Positions 8,740 to 18,240 of a stretch of 64,000 bases of DNA are shown here, in pieces. The DNA is from Ensifer sp. LC163. Lineage in GTDB: Bacteria > Pseudomonadota > Alphaproteobacteria > Rhizobiales > Rhizobiaceae. Location: the NCBI RefSeq assembly GCF_001695855.1, contig NZ_MBSS01000012.1:558001-622000 (forward strand), read 5' to 3'. Numbering within the stretch: the stretch's first letter is position 1; the number at the start of each line of letters is the position of its first letter. The position numbers and the translations under genes are program-made. The notes under the pieces were generated by a model, which was not told the origin of the DNA, ran no database searches, and saw only the letters and a program-made list of their open reading frames with translations.

Positions 8740-10677
8740 GTGACACAACTGCCAACCACCCCGATGCCGGCAACCCCCCTGCTCGACAAGGTGACCTTTC
8801 CCGACGATCTGAAGAAGATCGACGACAGGGATCTGCCGGAGCTTGCCGGCGAAGTTCGTGCAGAGATGATCGATGCGGTCTCGCGCACCGGCGGCCACCT
8901 CGGCGCGGGCTTGGGCGTCGTCGAGTTGACGATCGCCATCCACAAGATATTCAACACGCCGCATGACCGGCTGATCTTCGACGTCGGTCATCAGTGCTAC
9001 CCGCACAAGATCCTGACCGGCCGTCGCGATCGCATCCGCACCCTGCGCCAGGAAGGCGGCCTTTCCGGCTTCACCCGTCGCGCCGAAAGCGAATACGATC
9101 CCTTCGGTGCCGCCCACTCCTCGACCTCGATTTCCGCCGGCCTCGGCATGGCCGTTGCCGCCGACCTCGACGGCAAGAACCGCAATGTCATCGCCATCAT
9201 CGGCGACGGTGCGCTTTCCGCCGGCATGGCCTATGAGGCGCTCAACAATGCCGGCGCGCTCGATGCGCGCCTGATCGTCATCCTCAACGACAACGACATG
9301 TCGATCGCACCGCCGACCGGCGCGATGAGCGCCTATCTGGCACGCCTCGCCTCCGGCCGCACCTATATGGGCATCCGCGAAGTCGGCAAGAAGCTGACGG
9401 CCTACCTCGGCAAGACGGTCGACCGGGCGATCACCCGCGCCGTCGAGCACGCGCGCGGCTATGTCACCGGCGGCACGTTGTTCGAGGAGATGGGCTTCTA
9501 CCATATCGGCCCAATCGACGGTCATTCGTTCGAGCACCTGTTGCCCGTGCTGCGCAATGTGCGCGACAACGCCAAGGGGCCGGTGCTGATCCATGTGGTG
9601 ACGCAGAAAGGCAAGGGCTATCCACCCGCCGAAGCCGCTGCCGACAAATACCATGGCGTCAACAAGTTTGATGTCATCACCGGCGCGCAGGCCAAGGCAA
9701 AGCCGAACGCCCCCGCCTACACAACGGTTTTTGCCGAAGCCCTGACGCAGGAAGCCGGTTTCGACGACAAGATCGTCGCGATCACGGCCGCCATGCCGTC
9801 CGGCACCGGACTCGACAAGTTTGCGCTTGCCCATCCCTCGCGCTGCTTTGATGTCGGGATCGCCGAACAGCATGCGGTGACCTTTGCGGCGGGCCTTGCC
9901 TCGGAGGGCTACAAGCCGTTTGCGGCTCTCTACTCGACCTTCCTGCAGCGCGGTTACGACCAGGTGGTCCACGACGTCGCGATCCAGGGCCTTCCGGTGC
10001 GTTTCCCGATCGACCGTGCCGGCTTCGTCGGCGCCGATGGGCCGACCCATGCGGGCTCCTTCGACACCACCTATCTCGCCACCCTGCCCGGCTTCGTCGT
10101 CATGGCGGCCGCCGACGAGGCAGAGCTGAAACATATGGTGCGCACGGCTGCAGCCTATGATGCCGGCCCGATCTCGTTCCGCTATCCGCGCGGCGAAGGC
10201 GTGGGCGTCGAAATGCCGGAGCGCGGCCAGATCCTGGAAATCGGCAAGGGCCGCGTGGTCAAGCAGGGCTCCAAGGTGGCGCTGCTTTCCTTCGGCACCC
10301 GGTTGGCCGACTGTTTGATGGCCGCCGAAGATCTCGACGCGGCGGGCCTTTCGACGACGGTTGCCGACGCGCGCTTTGCCAAGCCGCTCGACCACAACCT
10401 CATCCGCCAGCTTGCGCGCCATCACGAAGTCCTGATCACCATCGAGGAAGGCGCCGTCGGTGGCTTCGCCAGCCACGTGCTGCAGTTCCTCGCCGAAGAC
10501 GGCCTGCTCGACGGCGGCCTGAAGGTCCGCCCGATGGTCATGCCCGATATCTGGATGGAGCAGGCCAAGCCTGAAGCGATGTACGCCGCCGCCGGCCTCG
10601 ACCGCGCCGGCATCGTCTCGACGGTGTTCAAGGCGCTCGGCCAGAAGCAGGATATCGGCATCGGCGCGGCTAGCTAA
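8740..10677 (+). CDS. dxs: 1-Deoxy-D-xylulose-5-phosphate synthase
   Basis: 645 aa from the GTG at 8740, which has GAGG at 8728-8731 and begins in the family-typical way (VTQLPTTP...). Thiamine-diphosphate enzyme that condenses pyruvate and glyceraldehyde-3-phosphate in the first step of the MEP isoprenoid pathway. Visible are [27 protein letters not shown], the ThDP motif [18 protein letters not shown], and the transketolase-like [15 protein letters not shown]. Length fits the family. An in-frame ATG at 8764 is an alternative start. It is followed by a strong terminator. Confidence 0.93.
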   Translation: MTQLPTTPMPATPLLDKVTFPDDLKKIDDRDLPELAGEVRAEMIDAVSRTGGHLGAGLGVVELTIAIHKIFNTPHDRLIFDVGHQCYPHKILTGRRDRIRTLRQEGGLSGFTRRAESEYDPFGAAHSSTSISAGLGMAVAADLDGKNRNVIAIIGDGALSAGMAYEALNNAGALDARLIVILNDNDMSIAPPTGAMSAYLARLASGRTYMGIREVGKKLTAYLGKTVDRAITRAVEHARGYVTGGTLFEEMGFYHIGPIDGHSFEHLLPVLRNVRDNAKGPVLIHVVTQKGKGYPPAEAAADKYHGVNKFDVITGAQAKAKPNAPAYTTVFAEALTQEAGFDDKIVAITAAMPSGTGLDKFALAHPSRCFDVGIAEQHAVTFAAGLASEGYKPFAALYSTFLQRGYDQVVHDVAIQGLPVRFPIDRAGFVGADGPTHAGSFDTTYLATLPGFVVMAAADEAELKHMVRTAAAYDAGPISFRYPRGEGVGVEMPERGQILEIGKGRVVKQGSKVALLSFGTRLADCLMAAEDLDAAGLSTTVADARFAKPLDHNLIRQLARHHEVLITIEEGAVGGFASHVLQFLAEDGLLDGGLKVRPMVMPDIWMEQAKPEAMYAAAGLDRAGIVSTVFKALGQKQDIGIGAAS

Positions 10678-10719
10678 GGCTGCGCGTCCGAAGGAAGATC
10701 CGCGGATTCCGAGACAGTA

Positions 10720-10749
10720 AAAAACCCCGGCGATCAACCGGGGTTTTCT
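10720..10749 (+). terminator. Rho-independent terminator of dxs
   Basis: AAACCCCGG-cgatcaa-CCGGGGTTT with A-rich left and T-rich right flanks, 43 bases after the dxs stop. The flanks make it usable from both strands, so it probably also ends the convergent chemoreceptor transcript. Confidence 0.9.
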
Positions 10750-10768
10750 TGTTTCTTTCCAATGGCGA

Positions 10769-12982
10769 TCAGAATTCCTGCCAATCGTCCTGCACCAAAG
10801 CCGCATTGCCATGCGACATGGGACGGGCGGCACTTGCCGTGCGCATCGGCGCCGGCGGCGCCGCCATCGTGCGTGCCATGGCGCGCAAATCGCTCGCGGC
10901 GACCGCGCCATTCGGGCGGCCCGGCAAGGTGAAGCGGGCGATCAGTTCACGCAGGCGGCCGGCCTCGCTGGCAAGCTGGGCACTGGCGGCATTGGCCTCT
11001 TCGACCATCGCCGCATTCTTCTGCGTCACCTGGTCCATCTGGTTGACGGCAGTGTTAACTTCGCTCAAGCCCACCGACTGTTCGCGCGCCGAAATGGCGA
11101 TCGCGTCCATGTGCTGGTTGATGGTGGCCACGTGACCACCGATCGCTCTCAGCGCCTCGCCGGTATCGCGTACCAGCTTGACCCCACCTTCGACCTCGAC
11201 GCTGGAATTGCGGATCAGGTCCTTGATTTCCTTGGCAGCCTTTGCCGAGCGCTGGGCAAGCTCGCGCACCTCCTGGGCAACGACGGCGAAGCCCTTGCCG
11301 GCCTCGCCCGCGCGCGCCGCTTCGACGCCGGCATTCAGTGCCAGCAGGTTCGTCTGGAAGGCGATCTCGTCGATGACGCCGATGATGTTGGAGATCTGGC
11401 CGGAAGAGCTTTCGATCCGGCGCATCGCCTCGACGGCACTTGCGACCACGACACCGGATTTGGCAGCGCTTGAATTTGCCTCGCCCGCCACGATGCGCGC
11501 CTCTTCGGCACGCCGGGTCGAGCTCGTGACGTTGGCGGTGATCTCGTCGAGGGCGGCCGCGGTCTGCTCAAGCGATGCGGCCTGCTGTTCCGTGCGCCGC
11601 GACAGGTCGTCGGCACTTTCGCTGATTTCGCGCGAGCCGCCGTCGATCGAGCCGCTGGAATCGGCGACCGCCGCCAGCGCATCGCCGAGCCGTGACACGG
11701 CCGAATTCAGATCATGACGCAGTTGCTCGAAATCCGGCGCAAAGGGCTCGGTCAGTTGAAAGGCGAGATCTCCGGCCGCCAGGCGCTGCAGGCCCCCGGC
11801 AAGACCGGAGGTTGCCTGGCGAAGGCGCGCCTGTGCCGCGGCTTCGGCTTCCTCCTGCAGGCGCGCCCGCTCTGCATCGGCACGCGTGCGGTTTTCCGCG
11901 GCTTCCGCCTCCAGCCTCTGGTTGGCGATCGCCGCCTGCCTGAAGATTTCGACGGCGCCGGCCATTTCGCCGATTTCATCCTTCCGGCCGGCATAGGGAA
12001 TGGCAGATGCGGTATCGCCATCGGCGAGGCGCGTCATCGAACGGGTAGTCGCCACGATCGGCTTGGAAATCGTCCGGCCGACGAGGAAGACCGTTGCGGC
12101 GATGATGGCGATGGCCGCCAGGACCGCGCCAAGCGCGATTTTCTCGGCGAAATGCTGCATCGCTGCACTTTCGGTCTCGGCCTCAGCCTTCTCGGCCCCG
12201 ATCGCCGTCGCCATCTGCTCGAAGATCGGTTCGACGGTCGAAAAGGTCTCCGACATCCGCGTGCGCAACGCAGTCTCGCTTTCAGCCAGCGCGGCGTAGT
12301 CCGCAAAGGCGACGCTGTAATCCTCCAATGCCGCCAAGATCTTGGCCTGGTTTTCCTTGCCGCCGAACGTCTCGGCTGGGAAACCCGCGAAGGCCTTCAC
12401 CTCTTCGACATGCTTCTCGACGTATTTGTGATCGCGCCGCATGATGAAGTCTTTCTCGTGGCGCCGCATCGTCAGCATGCTGGCCTGCAGTCCCTTGTCC
12501 GAAACGGACTTCAGCGCCTCCTCAATCGAGTGAACGGCAGCACGCATCACGCCCTCCTTGCCGGCTGACGGCTCGAGGCCGAGCGTGCGGTTGGCGTCGG
12601 CCACCGCCACGAACTCGCCGAGGTAGCGCTCGTAGCCCTCGGAGATCAGCTTGAGTTGCGACAGCGTCGACTGGCTGGACAGTAGCTTGCCGAGAGCGGC
12701 GATCGTCTCACTCGCCTTGGCGGCGATTTCCTGATGCGAGGCAGCGTATTTCTCCTGCCGCCGCAGCAAGAAGTCCTTCTCTGCGCGACGGTTCTGCAGG
12801 AGCTGGCTTTCAAGCACCAGGAGTGTGCGATCCGCGTCCCTATGGGCCTGCACCTGCCGGCGGTAGTCCTCCTCTATGCTCCGCTCCACGAGGAAGATGG
12901 CGACGATGGCGAGAATGCCGGCGACAGCGATGGGCACGAGCAGGCCGATGCGGTGCGAAAGCCTGAGATGGAAGCGGGACAT
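10769..12982 (-). CDS. Methyl-accepting chemotaxis protein with HBM-like sensor and CheR pentapeptide
   Basis: 737 aa. TM1 is about residues 13-33 and TM2 about 283-307, bracketing a roughly 250-residue periplasmic domain. That domain contains two similar segments, RRAEKDFLLRRQEKY (about 57) and RRHEKDFIMRRDHKY (about 167), a pattern typical of helical bimodular (HBM) sensors of organic acids. A HAMP domain and an unusually long linker follow, then the signalling hairpin with [20 protein letters not shown] at the tip. The last five residues are DWQEF, matching the xWxxF pentapeptide that tethers CheR/CheB. It lies between dxs and tlyA, which are usually neighbours, so it may be an insertion. 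Ligand is inferred only. Confidence 0.9.
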   Translation of the reverse strand: MSRFHLRLSHRIGLLVPIAVAGILAIVAIFLVERSIEEDYRRQVQAHRDADRTLLVLESQLLQNRRAEKDFLLRRQEKYAASHQEIAAKASETIAALGKLLSSQSTLSQLKLISEGYERYLGEFVAVADANRTLGLEPSAGKEGVMRAAVHSIEEALKSVSDKGLQASMLTMRRHEKDFIMRRDHKYVEKHVEEVKAFAGFPAETFGGKENQAKILAALEDYSVAFADYAALAESETALRTRMSETFSTVEPIFEQMATAIGAEKAEAETESAAMQHFAEKIALGAVLAAIAIIAATVFLVGRTISKPIVATTRSMTRLADGDTASAIPYAGRKDEIGEMAGAVEIFRQAAIANQRLEAEAAENRTRADAERARLQEEAEAAAQARLRQATSGLAGGLQRLAAGDLAFQLTEPFAPDFEQLRHDLNSAVSRLGDALAAVADSSGSIDGGSREISESADDLSRRTEQQAASLEQTAAALDEITANVTSSTRRAEEARIVAGEANSSAAKSGVVVASAVEAMRRIESSSGQISNIIGVIDEIAFQTNLLALNAGVEAARAGEAGKGFAVVAQEVRELAQRSAKAAKEIKDLIRNSSVEVEGGVKLVRDTGEALRAIGGHVATINQHMDAIAISAREQSVGLSEVNTAVNQMDQVTQKNAAMVEEANAASAQLASEAGRLRELIARFTLPGRPNGAVAASDLRAMARTMAAPPAPMRTASAARPMSHGNAALVQDDWQEF

Positions 12983-13108
12983 GCGGGAAACTCCTTGCGC
13001 CGGGCGGCGTCAGGTCGGGGATGATCAGATGTGTCGGGAGGTCCGATTTGGAGCGGAGGGCCCACATCATGCAGGCTGCGACATTGGGCCAAAGTGCCAC
13101 GCATCATT

Positions 13109-13140
13109 TAAGGACACGTGAATATTCATCTATGTCCTTA
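13109..13140. promoter_or_regulatory. Nested palindrome in the mcp/tlyA divergent region
   Basis: Outer arms TAAGGACA (13109-13116) and TGTCCTTA (13133-13140) are perfectly complementary, and a perfect 10-bp palindrome TGAATATTCA (13119-13128) sits between them. It lies 127 bp upstream of the chemoreceptor start and 92 bp upstream of tlyA. The symmetry suggests a dimeric or double repressor site; no regulator is identified. Confidence 0.4.
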
Positions 13141-13231
13141 GGGGTCTTGCCACCATGTCTTTGCCGCCGTTCCGAGCCGTCCCGCAGCGAAGGGGCTTGC
13201 CATAAGGCCGGCAAGGCTCCATGAGAAACAC

Positions 13232-14002
13232 ATGTCAGAAGAACGCCAGAATGAAGAACACAAGAACAGAGTCCGTCTCGACCAGCTGCTGCTCAACACA
13301 GGACTGGTCGCCAGCCGCGCCCGCGCCCGCGACGCGATCCAGCGCGGCACGGTCAAGGTCGACGGCCGCACGGTCACCAAGCCGTCGTTGGCCTTTGCCG
13401 AGAGCGTGACCATCACCATCGATGACCCGGCGCAGGACTATGTCTCGCGCGCAGCGCTGAAGCTTGCCGCAGCGCTCGATCATTTCGCACTCGATCCCGC
13501 CGGTGAAAGCTGCGTCGATATCGGCGCCTCCACCGGCGGCTTCACCGAAGTGCTTCTGAAGCGCGGCGCCGAGCATGTGGTCGCCATCGATGTCGGCCAT
13601 GGTCAGATCCATCCGCGCATCTCCGGCGATCCGCGCGTCACCAGCATCGAGGGCCTCAACGCCCGCGCGATGACCGAGGACGACATCGAGAACCGCGACG
13701 TCACCTTCATCGTTTCCGACGTTTCCTTCATTTCGCTGAAGCTTGCCTTGCCGCCGGCGCTTGAGATGGCGCTTCCCGGCGCGCATTGCATCCTGCTGGT
13801 CAAGCCGCAGTTCGAAGCCGGTCGCGATGCCATCAGCAAGGCTGGCCTGCTGAAGGATCCCGATAGCGCGCCGGCGGTCGCCGCCGAGCTCGAGCGCTGG
13901 CTGGTCGAAGACATGGGCTGGCAGAGCCTCGGCCTGATTCCCTCGCCGATATCAGGCGGCGACGGCAATGTCGAATTCCTGCTGGCCGGGAAAAAGCCAT
14001 GA
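13232..14002 (+). CDS. tlyA: TlyA-family rRNA 2'-O-methyltransferase
   Basis: 256 aa. An N-terminal S4 RNA-binding domain (RLDQLLLNTGLVASRARARD, about residues 10-30) is followed by an FtsJ-like Rossmann methyltransferase with the SAM motif CVDIGASTGGFTEVLLKRGA (about 91-110) and AIDVGHGQIHP. TlyA enzymes methylate the ribose of C1409 in 16S and/or C1920 in 23S rRNA; loss gives capreomycin resistance in mycobacteria. Older annotations call this hemolysin A. It overlaps the next RNA methyltransferase by 4 bp (ATGA), so the two are translationally coupled. Confidence 0.92.
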   Translation: MSEERQNEEHKNRVRLDQLLLNTGLVASRARARDAIQRGTVKVDGRTVTKPSLAFAESVTITIDDPAQDYVSRAALKLAAALDHFALDPAGESCVDIGASTGGFTEVLLKRGAEHVVAIDVGHGQIHPRISGDPRVTSIEGLNARAMTEDDIENRDVTFIVSDVSFISLKLALPPALEMALPGAHCILLVKPQFEAGRDAISKAGLLKDPDSAPAVAAELERWLVEDMGWQSLGLIPSPISGGDGNVEFLLAGKKP

Positions 14003-15249
14003 GCACCCAGACCCTGACCATCGCCCGCCTGGGCGCGCAGGGCGACGGCATCGCCGAGACCGAGGCCGGCCCCGTCTATGCGCCTTTCACGCTGCCGGGC
14101 GAAAGCGTGGCGCTTGCCGTCAACAAGTCTCAAGGCACACTGATCTCGCTGCGCGAAGCATCCCCGGACCGCGTCGAGCCCCGCTGTCGCCACTTCGGCC
14201 CGGACGGTCAGAACGGCACCTGCGGCGGCTGCACGCTGCAGCATGCCGCCGATGGTCTTTACCAGACCTTCAAGCGCGGTCTCGTGATCAGCGCCTTGAA
14301 GTCGAAGGGGTTGAAGCCTGATGTCGCGCCACTGATCGTCGCCCATCCCGGCGAGCGCCGCCGCGCCGTCTTCACGGCCCGCAAGACCGAGAAGGACCTG
14401 CTTCTCGGCTTCAACCAGGCGGAAAGCCATCACATCGTCGCGATTTCGGAATGTCCCGTCGCGAGCCCGGGCATCGTCTCGCGGCTCGCCACCATCGGCA
14501 AGATCGGCGCGGCCATGGCCGTCAATGCCGAACCGTTCCGCATCACTGTTCTCGAAACGCTTTCGGGCCTCGACCTCTCCGTCGATGGCATCAAGGGATT
14601 TGGCGACCGCGAACGCCGGCGCACCGTCGAAACGGTTCTCGGCGAACGTGGCATCGCCCGCGTCAGCCTCAATGGCGAGATCATCGTCGAACCGACGAAG
14701 CCGGTGATCGAATTCGGTGGCGTCGCCGTCTCGCCGCCGCCCGGCGGCTTCACCCAGGCAACGCTTGCCGCAGAAGAGGCGATGGCGGCGCTGGTGCTCG
14801 ATCATATCGGCAAGGCCAAGCGCGTTGCCGACCTGTTTGCCGGCAGCGGCACATTCGCGCTGCGCATCGCCCGCAAGGCGCGGGTGCACGCGGTCGAAGG
14901 CGATGACAAAGCGCTGAAGGCGCTCGACTTTTCCGCCCGCAACACGCAAGGGCTGAAGCCGGTGACGATCGAGAAGCGCGATCTCTTCCGCCGCCCCGTC
15001 ATGGCGCAGGAACTCAAGGTCTACGACGCCATCGTGTTCGATCCGCCCCGCGCGGGCGCCGAAGTGCAGTGCCAGGAGATCGCCCGCTCCGGCGTCAAGA
15101 AGGTCGTCGCCGTCTCCTGCAATCCGATAACGCTTGCCCGCGATCTCGCGATCCTCGTTGCCGCCGGTTACCGCATCACGTCGGTCACGCCGATCGACCA
15201 GTTCCTCTGGTCGGCCCATGTCGAGGCCGTCGCAACGCTCGAGAAATAG
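13999..15249 (+). CDS. TrmA/RlmD-family 23S rRNA or tRNA 5-methyluridine methyltransferase
   Basis: 416 aa. A short TRAM-like N-terminus with GAQGDGIAE precedes a 4Fe-4S cluster set: Cys63, Cys75, Cys78 (CRHFG...CGGC) and a fourth cysteine near residue 153 (SECPVA). The methyltransferase has VADLFAGSGTFALRIA, FDPPRAGAE and the catalytic VAVSCNP cysteine near residue 375. Members methylate C5 of uridine in rRNA (RlmC/RlmD) or tRNA (TrmA). The target cannot be read from sequence. Start overlaps tlyA by 4 bp. Confidence 0.88.
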   Translation: MSTQTLTIARLGAQGDGIAETEAGPVYAPFTLPGESVALAVNKSQGTLISLREASPDRVEPRCRHFGPDGQNGTCGGCTLQHAADGLYQTFKRGLVISALKSKGLKPDVAPLIVAHPGERRRAVFTARKTEKDLLLGFNQAESHHIVAISECPVASPGIVSRLATIGKIGAAMAVNAEPFRITVLETLSGLDLSVDGIKGFGDRERRRTVETVLGERGIARVSLNGEIIVEPTKPVIEFGGVAVSPPPGGFTQATLAAEEAMAALVLDHIGKAKRVADLFAGSGTFALRIARKARVHAVEGDDKALKALDFSARNTQGLKPVTIEKRDLFRRPVMAQELKVYDAIVFDPPRAGAEVQCQEIARSGVKKVVAVSCNPITLARDLAILVAAGYRITSVTPIDQFLWSAHVEAVATLEK

Positions 15250-15322
15250 GAAGGGCCCGGGAGACGGGGCGTGAGATTGCCGACCTACACAGGGTCACCG
15301 CTGATCCACATCGCCTTCCCCC

Positions 15323-15424
15323 CGTCATGCTCGGGCTTGACCCGAGCATCCAGACCAGCGCCTCGAATGCCATGCACGTTTCTCCACGGGAACTGGATCC
15401 TCGGGTCGAACCCGAGGATGACGA
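15323..15424. repeat. RIME-like intergenic element (two large palindromes)
   Basis: About 102 bp with two palindromes: ATGCTCGGG-cttga-CCCGAGCAT (15327-15349) and ATCCTCGGGT-cga-ACCCGAGGAT (15397-15419). The outer ends CGTCAT and ATGACG are also complementary. This matches the description of Rhizobium-specific intergenic mosaic elements (about 108 bp with two large palindromes). It lies in a convergent intergenic region, where such elements usually occur. Confidence 0.75.
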
Positions 15425-15460
15425 GATGAGAGGTTGGCGTCCGACGTCAGCACTACCAGC

Positions 15461-15494
15461 AAACAAAAGGCCCGGTTTCCCGGGCCTTTTGTTT
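15461..15494. terminator. Bidirectional terminator between RNA methyltransferase and chemoreceptor
   Basis: AAACAAAAGGCCCGG-ttt(c)-CCGGGCCTTTTGTTT is a near-perfect 15-bp stem with A/T outer pairs, so each strand has a T-run after the stem. It serves the plus-strand methyltransferase operon and the minus-strand chemoreceptor. Confidence 0.9.
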
Positions 15495-15591
15495 GCGTTG
15501 GGTTTGAAGCGGCTGCCATACTGAATCATGGCAACGCCTTATCCCTCTGTTTTTGCGTCATTCTGCCAGCGGCGCGAGAACTGCGCTAGGT

Positions 15592-17688
15592 TCAAGCCGC
15601 GCGACGGCGACCACCGTTCCCGGCGTAAGCACCTTGCGCATTGCCGAGGTTGAACTGGGCGAGAAGCGCATTGAGCGAGGCGGCTTCCGAAGCCAAGCCG
15701 TGGCTTGCCGCTGTCTGCTCTTCCACCATCGCCGCGTTCTGCTGCGTGCCCTGGTCCATCGTGTTGACCGCCGTGTTGATCTCCTGAAGCCCCGTCGACT
15801 GTTCGCGCGTCGCCGTGACGATCGCGCTCACATGCTTGTTGATCTCCTGCACTTCGGCGACGATCGTTTCCAGCGCCTTGCCGGTATCGCCGACCAGCGT
15901 CACGCCGCTGCGCACCTGGTTGCCCGAGGTCGTGATCAGCGCCTTGATCTCCTTGGCCGCATTGGCCGAGCGCTGGGCAAGCTCACGCACTTCCTGGGCA
16001 ACGACAGCAAAGCCCTTGCCGGCCTCACCGGCACGGGCCGCCTCGACGCCGGCGTTCAGCGCCAGAAGGTTGGTCTGGAAGGCGATGTCGTCGATGACGC
16101 CGATAATGTTGGAGATTTCGCCCGACGACTTTTCGATCGCATGCATTGCCTCGACGGCATTGGCTACGACCTCGCCGGACTTCTCGGCGCCAGTACGGGT
16201 GCGGGCGACCAGCGCACCGACTTCCTCCGCGCGGCGGGCGGAATCCTTGACGGTGGTGGTGATCTCTTCGAGGGCCGCTGCCGTCTCTTCGACCGAGGCT
16301 GCCTGCTGTTCGGTGCGGCGGGCCAGATCGTCGGCGGCCGAACGGATTTCCGTTGCACCGGCATCGATGCCGCGGGCGTTCGCCCCGACGGCGCAGAGCG
16401 TGTCGTGCAGCTTGGCGACCGAGTTGTTGAAGTCGGCGCGCAGCCGGTCGAGACGATCGGCAAACGGATTGTCGATGCGGTAGGCGAGATCGCCCTCGGC
16501 CAGGCGGCCAAGACCAGTTGCCAGACCATCGACCGCCTGCTGCACTTCGGCCGCATCACGGGCATCGCGGGCCTGGCGCTCCAGACGCTCGCGCTCCGAC
16601 AGCGAACGGTTTGCATCAGCCTCGTCTTCGAGACGGGCGCGCTCGACCGCATTGGCGCGGAAGACGGCAACGGCGGCGGCCATCGAGCCGATCTGGTCGC
16701 GGCGGTCTTCGCCGGGGATTTCGACCTCGAGGTTGCCGGCCGCAAGCCTCTCCATCGCGCCGGTCATGTCGGTGACCGGGCGGATGACCAGGCGGTTGAG
16801 GAAGGTTGCAAGGAAGACGAGCATGACGCCGACGGCGAGAATGGTCGCGACCGTCGCGGCAATGCGGAACTGGTCGATGGCGGAATAGGCGACATCGGCG
16901 TCGATGACGAAGCCGACATACCACTCGACCGAAGGCAGACCCTGAACCGGGACGAAGCTGACGATCATCGGCTTGCCGTCGAGTTCGGTGTTCATGATGC
17001 CGGAGCCGATCGTCGGCGTGTCGTTCGGGAAGGCATCGGAGAGCGTCTTGGTGACGAGCTTGGAATCCGGATGGACGAGGATCTGGCCGTCCTTGTTGGC
17101 GAGGAAGGCAAAGCCCTCACCGCCGACGTCGATGCCCTTGACCATCGATACCAGCGTTTCCAGCGAGAAGTCGCTGCCGGTGACGCCGTAAAGCTTGCCG
17201 TCGCGCTTGACCGGAACGGCAGCGCTGATGATGAGGTCGCCGGTCGAGGCGTCGACATAGGGCTCGGTGAGAACGCGTGCGTCGGCCTTGACGGCCTGCT
17301 GGTACCACGGGCGCTGGCGCGGATCGTAGCCGGCGGGCATCGGATTGTCCGGCCAGGTGATGAACTTGCCGCTCTCGTTGCCGACATAGGTCGAGATGAA
17401 CTCGTTCGTCAGTACGTCGTTCTTGAGGATCGGCTGGACGCCGTTGTCGTCGGTCGCACGACCGGCGGCGTCGGCCACCATCGCCGTCAATGTAACGCGG
17501 CCGTTCAGCCACTTGGCAACGCTCTGTGCCGCCTGGACGCCGGAGGACGCGATGTTTTCTTCGACCGCCTTGGTGGTGGTATCGTGCTGAAGCGTGTCGA
17601 TATAGACGGAAAAGCCGGCAAACGCGGTGACAACGACACAGGACGCGGCGACAAGAATGCGCGTCATGAGGTTCGATCGCTTGGACAA
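15592..17688 (-). CDS. Methyl-accepting chemotaxis protein with dCache amino-acid-type sensor
   Basis: 698 aa. TM1 is about residues 10-30 and TM2 about 285-308. Between them is a double-Cache domain with [13 protein letters not shown] and [16 protein letters not shown], giving the Tyr, Arg, Trp-Tyr, Tyr and Asp residues described for amino-acid-binding dCache_1 domains. HAMP, a second HAMP-like helix and the signalling hairpin ([20 protein letters not shown]) follow. The C-terminus is NGGRRRAA with no CheR pentapeptide, unlike the other receptor at 10.8 kb. Ligand class (amino acid) is inferred from the motif. Confidence 0.92.
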   Translation of the reverse strand: MSKRSNLMTRILVAASCVVVTAFAGFSVYIDTLQHDTTTKAVEENIASSGVQAAQSVAKWLNGRVTLTAMVADAAGRATDDNGVQPILKNDVLTNEFISTYVGNESGKFITWPDNPMPAGYDPRQRPWYQQAVKADARVLTEPYVDASTGDLIISAAVPVKRDGKLYGVTGSDFSLETLVSMVKGIDVGGEGFAFLANKDGQILVHPDSKLVTKTLSDAFPNDTPTIGSGIMNTELDGKPMIVSFVPVQGLPSVEWYVGFVIDADVAYSAIDQFRIAATVATILAVGVMLVFLATFLNRLVIRPVTDMTGAMERLAAGNLEVEIPGEDRRDQIGSMAAAVAVFRANAVERARLEDEADANRSLSERERLERQARDARDAAEVQQAVDGLATGLGRLAEGDLAYRIDNPFADRLDRLRADFNNSVAKLHDTLCAVGANARGIDAGATEIRSAADDLARRTEQQAASVEETAAALEEITTTVKDSARRAEEVGALVARTRTGAEKSGEVVANAVEAMHAIEKSSGEISNIIGVIDDIAFQTNLLALNAGVEAARAGEAGKGFAVVAQEVRELAQRSANAAKEIKALITTSGNQVRSGVTLVGDTGKALETIVAEVQEINKHVSAIVTATREQSTGLQEINTAVNTMDQGTQQNAAMVEEQTAASHGLASEAASLNALLAQFNLGNAQGAYAGNGGRRRAA

Positions 17689-18240
17689 GATGGGCTCCTA
17701 ACAGGGGCCGGCGTGCTTCGCCGGACATGAGCTCTCGATGATTTTCGCGCGCAGCATCGCTCAACCGCCGGAATGGTGGTTGGTCAAGCCTCGGGAAAAC
17801 GTTGAACATGCCAAAAAGGCGGGGCCAGCCATGCCTCATGCGGCCGGGGCCACCCTCATGAGGGTAGGCCTATCGCGCCGCACGCTAGCGATCGCTATTT
17901 AAGAAGCGATTAAAATTGACATATGCAAGTTCGGGATGCCGGCAGCAACGCGATCTTCACAATGGGGCGGCTAAAAGGCCGCCCCGACTTTGCTTGTCCC
18001 AACGTGGGGAAACGGCGCCGCAAAACGTCCGAAAGCATGCAGCGATCGCTGCAGCGCCGCGCGTCAAATATGACGCGCAAAGGACGCTGTAACGCTTGAA
18101 TCCTGCTGCATAATTTTCTCCTTAAATCGATTCCGATTTAAGGAATTATGCAGTAGGCTTCGACTATTGCGCTTTAAGCTCTTGTTTTTCTTGCGCATGT
18201 CGTTGTCGCAAAACCGCTGCGCACTTTTGCGCGCCATGCT
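17689..18240. other. 552-bp intergenic region
   Basis: No gene seen. It contains the chemoreceptor promoter region, a GC-rich hairpin GGGGCGGC-taaaag-GCCGCCCC (17964-17985) without a clear T-run, a full mosaic repeat (18050-18156), and an ACGCGC-rich tail. The hairpin could be a weak terminator of an unidentified short transcript. Confidence 0.6.
18050..18156 (-). repeat. Full mosaic palindromic repeat (modules 1 and 2), minus orientation
   Basis: Read on the minus strand: CTGCATAATT-CCTTAAATCG-GAAT-CGATTTAAGG-AGAAAATTATGCAG (module 1), a 10-15 base spacer, then ACAGCGTCCTTTGCGCGTC-atattt-GACGCGCGGCGCTG (module 2). AAGGAG precedes ATG at minus position 18111, opening a 15-codon frame MQQDSSVTASFARHI ending at 18064. 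The same arrangement occurs at 33.5 and 52.9 kb. Confidence 0.85.

Noticed and set aside
8668..10911. 747-codon open frame on the minus strand opposite dxs
   Set aside because: Antisense of dxs, spanning its terminator and promoter; no family similarity and dxs motifs are certain.
15553..17730. Very long open frame (about 725 codons) on the plus strand opposite the second chemoreceptor
   Set aside because: It mirrors a high-GC minus-strand gene with full MCP domains; the translation has no recognisable family and codon bias is what antisense of such a gene gives.
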